Origin: Pseudomonadota bacterium
GTDB lineage: Bacteria; Pseudomonadota; Alphaproteobacteria; Rhodospirillales; Magnetospirillaceae
Assembly (NCBI GenBank): GCA_023458315.1
Contig: JAEXAH010000015.1
Span: 1-11,324 of the forward strand
Direction: 5' to 3'
DNA length: 11,324 nt
Shown here: in pieces, positions 7,332 through 11,324 of the stretch
Position numbering within the stretch: the first letter of the stretch is position 1
How the letters are laid out: each line of letters opens with the position of its first letter
Program-made: the position numbers and the translations under genes
The notes under the pieces: generated by a model
Database searches by the model: none
What the model was told of the DNA's origin: nothing
Seen by the model: only the letters and a program-made list of their open reading frames with translations

Positions 7332-8604
7332 GGCGGGCCTCGGCCTCGGTCAGCAGGGGATCAAGGATGCCCAGCACCGCCTCCAGCGCCTCGGCGCCGC
7401 CCGCCGCCCAGGCGGTGGCGGCGGCGCGATGGCGGGCCAGCGTCTCGGGGTCGGACAACAGCGTGGCCAGCGCCTGTTCCAGCGCGGCGGCATCGGCGAC
7501 CTGAAGGGCGGCCCCGGCGGCCAGCATGGCCGGGGCCATGCCGGGGAAATTGTCCATGCGCGGTCCGAACAGCACGGCGGCCCCCAGTTGCGCCGGTTCG
7601 AACGGGTTCTGGCCGCCGCCGCTGGCCGCCTCGGGCAGCGACTTGCCCACCAGCACGATGGGCGACAGGCGATAGAACAGCCCCAATTCGCCCATGGTGT
7701 CGGCGACGTGGATGGCGGCATCCATGGCTTCCCCGGCCGAGCGCAGGGTGGCCGCCACGCCCAATGCCGCCAGTTCCGCCCGGATTTCGGCGCCGCGATG
7801 GGGATGGCGTGGCACGATCACGGTCAGCAGGCCGGGAAAGCGCGCGGCCAGCGCCCGATGCACCCGCGCGGCCACCGCTTCCTCGCCGGGATGGGTGCTG
7901 GCGGCCAGCCACAGCGGCCGTCCGGCGGTGGCGGCGCGCAGGCGTGCCAGTTCGGCCTCGTCGGCGGGCAGCGGGGAAATGGCCATCTTGAGGTTGCCCA
8001 GGCAATCCACCCGCTTTGCCCCCAGCGCCGCCAGCCGCGCCGCGTCCTCGGGCGTTTGGCCCAGGCACAGGGTGAAGCCCGACAGCAGACGGTGGATGAA
8101 GCCGCGCGCCCGCTGCCAACCGGCGAAGGATTTGGCCGAGACGCGGCCCTGCACCAGCACCAGCGGCACGGCGCGGCGACGGATGGCGTCCAGCATGTTG
8201 GGCCAGAAATCGGATTCCGCCCACAGCACCAGATCGGGCCGCCAATGGTCCAGGAAGGCGCGGACAAAGGCCGGGCGGTCCACCGGCACGTATTGGTGCA
8301 GGGCGCCGGGCGGCAGCCGTTCCGCCATCAGCCGGGCCGAGGTCACGGTGCCGGTGGTCATCAGCACCCGCCAGCCCGGCCGCGCCGCCAGCCGTTCCAC
8401 CAGGGTCAGCAGCGACAGCGACTCGCCGACCGATGCCGCGTGCAACCACACCAGCCGCCCCTCGGGCCGGGCCAGGCCGGGGCGGCCCAGACGCTCGGCG
8501 AAACGGGCGGCATCCTCCTTGCCGCGCGCCATGCGCCGTTTCAGGTACAGGCCGATCAGCGGCCCGCCCAACACGGTCAGCGCGCGGTACAGGGCATGGA
8601 TCAT
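7318..8604 (-). CDS. waaA: 3-deoxy-D-manno-octulosonic acid (Kdo) transferase
   Basis: WaaA (KdtA), a GT30 glycosyltransferase, transfers Kdo from CMP-Kdo to lipid IVA at the cytoplasmic face of the inner membrane. The 428-residue protein has an N-terminal membrane anchor (about 1-21), HAASVGES with the catalytic base Glu61, MTTGTVTSARLMAERLP, the acceptor-domain LVLWAESDFWPNML, and a C-terminal nucleotide-binding GGGQNPFEPAQLGAAVLFGP. The start at 8604 overlaps the stop of the DUF374 gene as ATGA. The frame is open for 74 more codons upstream, but that part is an Arg/Gly/Pro-rich shadow of the DUF374 gene. Whether one or two Kdo residues are added cannot be read from sequence. Confidence 0.95.
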   Translation of the reverse strand: MIHALYRALTVLGGPLIGLYLKRRMARGKEDAARFAERLGRPGLARPEGRLVWLHAASVGESLSLLTLVERLAARPGWRVLMTTGTVTSARLMAERLPPGALHQYVPVDRPAFVRAFLDHWRPDLVLWAESDFWPNMLDAIRRRAVPLVLVQGRVSAKSFAGWQRARGFIHRLLSGFTLCLGQTPEDAARLAALGAKRVDCLGNLKMAISPLPADEAELARLRAATAGRPLWLAASTHPGEEAVAARVHRALAARFPGLLTVIVPRHPHRGAEIRAELAALGVAATLRSAGEAMDAAIHVADTMGELGLFYRLSPIVLVGKSLPEAASGGGQNPFEPAQLGAAVLFGPRMDNFPGMAPAMLAAGAALQVADAAALEQALATLLSDPETLARHRAAATAWAAGGAEALEAVLGILDPLLTEAEARHARP

Positions 8605-9293
8605 GCGGGAATCACCGGCTCGACGCCCATCAGGCGGTCGGCCTCGGCCGCCTGGGCGACCATGACGTCCTGCACGCGCAGGCGGATCTGCTCGACAGCC
8701 GCCTCGTCCAGATCCTTGGGAACCTCGATGGGCTCGCCCCACAGGAACACCCCGCGCGAGAACGGGAAGGTGACGGCGAAGCGGTCCCAGCTTTTCAGCA
8801 GCCGCCGCGAGGTCGAGGAATAGCACACCGGAATGATCGGACAGCCCGACAGCCGGGCGATGTTGATCATGCCCGCGCTGGCATGCATGCGCGGCCCGCG
8901 CGGCCCGTCGGGGGTGATGCCGATGCAGCCCCCGGCCTTGAGGATGCGCATGATGCTGCGCAGCGCCGCCGCACCGCCGCGCGTGGAACTGCCCTCGATG
9001 GTGCCGATGCCGAAATGGCCGACGGTGCGGGCGATCAGCTTGCCGTCACGATGCTGGCTGATCAACATGTCGATGGGCACGCTGGAACGCCAGCATTTGG
9101 GCATCATCAGCAGGCGGCCGTGCCAGAATGCCAGGATGAACGGTCTGCCCTGATCCCAATAGGCGGCCGGGATGTGGCCGCCGATGACGTCCCAGCGGCC
9201 GGTGGCCCACACCAGCCGGATGAACAGCGAAGCCAGCCAGCACAGGGTGCCGCGGATGGTTTCGTTCTTGCCGACGCGCTTGATCAGCCCCAT
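8601..9293 (-). CDS. DUF374 (COG2121) acyltransferase, possible lipid A late acyltransferase
   Basis: This 230-residue protein belongs to the DUF374 branch of lysophospholipid-type acyltransferases. Visible features are a hydrophobic N-terminal segment (about 15-32), AFWHGRL with His58 as the likely catalytic histidine, GTIEGSSTRGG (97-107), and TPDGPRGP (127-134). Characterised DUF374 members in epsilonproteobacteria (LpxJ) are lipid A secondary acyltransferases, so its place between msbA and waaA suggests a related job here; that is inference. I chose the ATG at 9293 because AGGGA lies 8 bases before it; a GTG at 9299 is too close to that site. The stop overlaps waaA as ATGA, and msbA ends 11 bases upstream. 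Confidence 0.9.
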   Translation of the reverse strand: MGLIKRVGKNETIRGTLCWLASLFIRLVWATGRWDVIGGHIPAAYWDQGRPFILAFWHGRLLMMPKCWRSSVPIDMLISQHRDGKLIARTVGHFGIGTIEGSSTRGGAAALRSIMRILKAGGCIGITPDGPRGPRMHASAGMINIARLSGCPIIPVCYSSTSRRLLKSWDRFAVTFPFSRGVFLWGEPIEVPKDLDEAAVEQIRLRVQDVMVAQAAEADRLMGVEPVIPA

Positions 9294-9304
9294 GGACACC
9301 GTCC

Positions 9305-11161
9305 CTACGCCGACCAGCCGTGCGGCTTGGGGTCGCGCTGGTTTTCCTCGGCGAATTGCATGGCGTACAGGCGGGCGTACAGGCCGCCATGCTCCAGCAG
9401 GACGTTGTGGTCGCCCGATTCCACCACCCGGCCGCGATCCATGACGTGGATCAGGTCGGCGTTGACCACCGTGGACAGGCGGTGGGCGATGACGATGGTG
9501 GTGCGGCCCTTCATCAACTGTTCCAGGGCCTGCTGCACCTGACGCTCGGATTCGGTGTCCAGCGCGCTGGTGGCTTCGTCCAGCAGCAGGATGGGGGCGT
9601 TTTTCAGCATGGCCCGCGCGATGGCCAGACGCTGGCGCTGGCCGCCCGACAGGTTCAGGCCGCGTTCGCCGACCACCGTGTCATAGCCCTGGGGCAGCGA
9701 CAGGATGAAATCGTGGGCGGCGGCCATGCGGGCGGCGGCCTCGATCTCGTCGTCGCCGGCGCCGGGGCGGCCATAGGCGATGTTGGCGCGGATGGTGTCG
9801 TCGAACAGCATGATTTCCTGGCTGACCAGGGCGATCTTGCTGCGCAGGCTGGTCAGCGTCACCTCGCGCACGTCCTGGCCGTCCACCAGCACGCGGCCGT
9901 CGGTGACGTCATAGAAGCGCGGCAACAGGTTCAGGATGGTGGTCTTGCCCGCGCCCGACGGGCCGACCAGGGCGACGGTCTTGCCGCCCGGCACGTCCAG
10001 ATCGACGCCGTCCAGCGCCGCCTTGGCGCCGTCATAGGTGAAGAAGGCGCCTTCCAGCCGCACATTGCCTTCGCGCACCACCAGTTCGGCGGCGCCGGGG
10101 CGCTCGGCGATGCTGGCGGCGGTGTCGATCACCTCGAAGCAGCGGGTGGCGGCGGCCAGACCTTCCTGAAGGTTGGTGTTCAGGCTGGCCAGCGCCTTCA
10201 GCGGCTTATAGGCCAGCATCAGCGCGGTGATGAACGAGAAGAAGGCGCCCGCCCGGTTGGGATCGGAATCGGCGGTGGCGATGACCTGGGAACCGCCATA
10301 GACGATGACCACGGTGATGGCGACGCCGCCCAGCATCTCCATGATGGGCGAACTGGCCGATCGCACCCGCGCCGCCTTGTAGGTCAGTTCATGCAGGTCG
10401 CCGACCAGGGCGCCGACCTTGCGCTTCTCGTATTCCTCCATGCCATAGGCCTTGACCACCCGGATGCCCTGGATGGCCTGGTTCAGATAGGTGGAGAGCA
10501 GGCCGGTCTGTTCCTGGGTGTTGGCCGTCACCTTGCGCATGCGGCGGCCCAGCTTGCGGATGGGCAGGATGGCCAGCGGGAACACGAAGAAGGTCAGCGC
10601 CGACAGCACCCAGTCCTGATAGAACATCAGCGCCACCAGGAACAGCACGCTGGACGCATCCTTGCCCGCGCCGGTCAGGGCGTTGGACACGGCGAAGCGC
10701 ATGGCGCCGACATCGTTGGTCAGGCGGCTCATCAGCTTGCCCGACTGGTTGGCGTGGAAGAACGCCACGTCCAGATCCATCAGCCGCGAGAACAGCCGGT
10801 TCTGCATGTCGGCGATGACCCGCAGGCCGACCCGGGACAGCAGCACCGCCTCGCCGTAATCGGCGATGCCCTTGGCGGCGAAGGTGCCGATGATGGTGAA
10901 GGCCAGCGGCCACAGATACTCGGCCTTCCGCGCCACGAAGATCTTGTTGATGATCGGGTCCATCAGCCACGCGTACATGGCGGTGGACCCGGCCGACACG
11001 GCCATGCACGCCACCGCCAGCAGCACCATGCCGAAATAGGGGCGGATGCCCTCGCGGAACAGGCGGCGCATCAGGGCGGCGGTGGAATAGTCCAAAGAAA
11101 TCTTCTTCTGGCTCAAGGATTTGACCGTATAGCGGCGGAAAGGGGCGCCGGACCATAGCAT
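9305..11161 (-). CDS. msbA: MsbA-type lipid A/lipid ABC exporter (fused permease and ATPase)
   Basis: MsbA is a homodimeric inner-membrane flippase that moves Kdo-lipid A from the inner to the outer leaflet using ATP. The 618-residue half-transporter has six predicted membrane helices in roughly its first 330 residues and a C-terminal nucleotide-binding domain: Walker A GPSGAGKTT (400-408), Q-loop Gln448, signature LSGGQ (504-508), Walker B ILLLDE (524-529) and H-loop His560. The ATG at 11161 is preceded by AGGA with an 8-base spacer. The frame runs on to 11254, but those residues would lie inside the IS end. MsbA-like exporters can carry other lipids, yet the waaA-lpxK neighbourhood strongly supports lipid A. 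It is the first gene of the operon, and the IS tip lies only 38 bases upstream. Confidence 0.93.
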   Translation of the reverse strand: MLWSGAPFRRYTVKSLSQKKISLDYSTAALMRRLFREGIRPYFGMVLLAVACMAVSAGSTAMYAWLMDPIINKIFVARKAEYLWPLAFTIIGTFAAKGIADYGEAVLLSRVGLRVIADMQNRLFSRLMDLDVAFFHANQSGKLMSRLTNDVGAMRFAVSNALTGAGKDASSVLFLVALMFYQDWVLSALTFFVFPLAILPIRKLGRRMRKVTANTQEQTGLLSTYLNQAIQGIRVVKAYGMEEYEKRKVGALVGDLHELTYKAARVRSASSPIMEMLGGVAITVVIVYGGSQVIATADSDPNRAGAFFSFITALMLAYKPLKALASLNTNLQEGLAAATRCFEVIDTAASIAERPGAAELVVREGNVRLEGAFFTYDGAKAALDGVDLDVPGGKTVALVGPSGAGKTTILNLLPRFYDVTDGRVLVDGQDVREVTLTSLRSKIALVSQEIMLFDDTIRANIAYGRPGAGDDEIEAAARMAAAHDFILSLPQGYDTVVGERGLNLSGGQRQRLAIARAMLKNAPILLLDEATSALDTESERQVQQALEQLMKGRTTIVIAHRLSTVVNADLIHVMDRGRVVESGDHNVLLEHGGLYARLYAMQFAEENQRDPKPHGWSA

Positions 11162-11199
11162 GGGGCCGGTCCTGGCGCCACTGGCGGGCGCGCGCCTGC
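11162..11199 (-). promoter_or_regulatory. Short remnant leader of msbA beside the IS tip
   Basis: Only 38 bases of non-IS sequence remain upstream of msbA. They hold the AGGA ribosome binding site (11170-11173) and are otherwise GC-rich, with no -10/-35 pair that I can see. A promoter for msbA must therefore lie within the IS end, beyond the IS, or inside this stretch in a form I cannot recognise. Confidence 0.5.
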
Positions 11200-11324
11200 T
11201 AATACCAGCCTGCGCTGACGGCGACTCACGGCGGGGATTCCCATGAGCGGCCAAATGTGAGTCACTCTGGCAAACAGCTGGAGGTTTGCAGTGGCCGCAC
11301 CGATCCCCCTTCGCCTTGATTATG
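11200..11324 (+). mobile_element. End of an IS630-like insertion sequence (right copy, pointing out of the window)
   Basis: Positions 11200-11322 repeat 1-123 exactly in reverse orientation. The element begins at TA (11200-11201) followed by ATACCAGCCTGCGCTG, presumably its terminal inverted repeat, and carries the same leader and transposase start reading rightward out of the window. The subterminal GACTCAC/GTGAGTC pair is at 11223-11229 and 11257-11263. The perfect match to the left copy suggests recent transposition or gene conversion. The rest of the element is beyond the window. Confidence 0.75.
11291..11324 (+). CDS. IS630-like transposase, N-terminal fragment cut by the window edge
   Basis: GGAGG (11280-11284), a 6-base spacer and a GTG start (11291-11293) open a frame that reads (M)AAPIPLRLDY before the window ends. 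It is the mirror copy of the fragment at 1-32, one codon longer because of the cut point. Catalytic parts are not visible, so activity cannot be judged. Confidence 0.55.
   Translation, partial: MAAPIPLRLDY

Noticed and set aside
8605..8826. 74-codon N-terminal extension of waaA
   Set aside because: It lies wholly inside the DUF374 gene in another frame and is Arg/Gly/Pro-rich. The ATG at 8604 gives the normal family N-terminus and an ATGA overlap.
5509..11158. Long plus-strand ORFs opposite the lipid A operon (5509-6555, 6558-7991, 7297-8823, 9320-11158)
   Set aside because: They are antisense shadows of lpxL, lpxK, waaA and msbA, with repetitive composition and no domain motifs.
11162..11254. 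31-codon N-terminal extension of msbA reaching into the IS
   Set aside because: It would make part of the protein from IS sequence, and a good AGGA-ATG start exists at 11161.

Overview
This 11.3 kb, high-GC window looks like a chromosomal segment of an alphaproteobacterium, probably Rhodospirillales and possibly Magnetospirillum-like. That assignment is inference from the protein sequences, the trpB-trpA-accD-folC gene order and the intergenic palindromes built on GGGTCAAGCCC; no taxonomic marker gene is present. Almost everything is housekeeping biosynthesis, but the segment is bounded on both sides by the same insertion-sequence end.

Layout. Positions 1-123 and 11200-11322 are perfect 123-bp reverse complements. 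Each begins at a TA dinucleotide and runs outward into the start of an IS630-like transposase gene, so the two IS copies point away from each other. Positions 124-416 carry no gene, only an array of CACAGATG/CATCTGTG words and a copy of a palindromic repeat. From 4879 down to 417, on the minus strand, lies trpB-trpA-accD-folC: tryptophan synthase, the acetyl-CoA carboxylase beta subunit and folylpolyglutamate/dihydrofolate synthase. The trpA-accD and accD-folC junctions each hold one copy of the palindromic repeat. A plus-strand gene at 5056-5433 encodes a small exported monohaem cytochrome c; it is divergent from trpB, may be preceded by a 16-codon upstream ORF coupled by ATGA, and ends at a strong hairpin terminator. 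From 11161 down to 5491, on the minus strand, lies a compact outer-membrane lipid operon: msbA, a DUF374 acyltransferase, waaA (kdtA), lpxK and an lpxL-like acyltransferase, with 4-14 bp overlaps or an 11-bp gap between neighbours.

How the genes work together. LpxK phosphorylates the lipid A disaccharide, WaaA adds Kdo, the LpxL-like protein and perhaps the DUF374 protein add secondary acyl chains, and MsbA flips the product across the inner membrane. AccD starts the fatty-acid synthesis that feeds those chains, but it sits in the separate trp-acc-fol cluster. The right-hand IS ends only 38 bp upstream of the msbA start, so it may have displaced or replaced that operon's promoter.

I found no defence system, CRISPR array, RNA gene or clearly new multi-gene system. 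The items most worth following up are the mirrored IS ends, the IS-msbA junction, the CACAGATG array, the repeats inside the trp-acc-fol cluster, the candidate leader ORF before the cytochrome, and the DUF374 acyltransferase as a possible lipid A enzyme.
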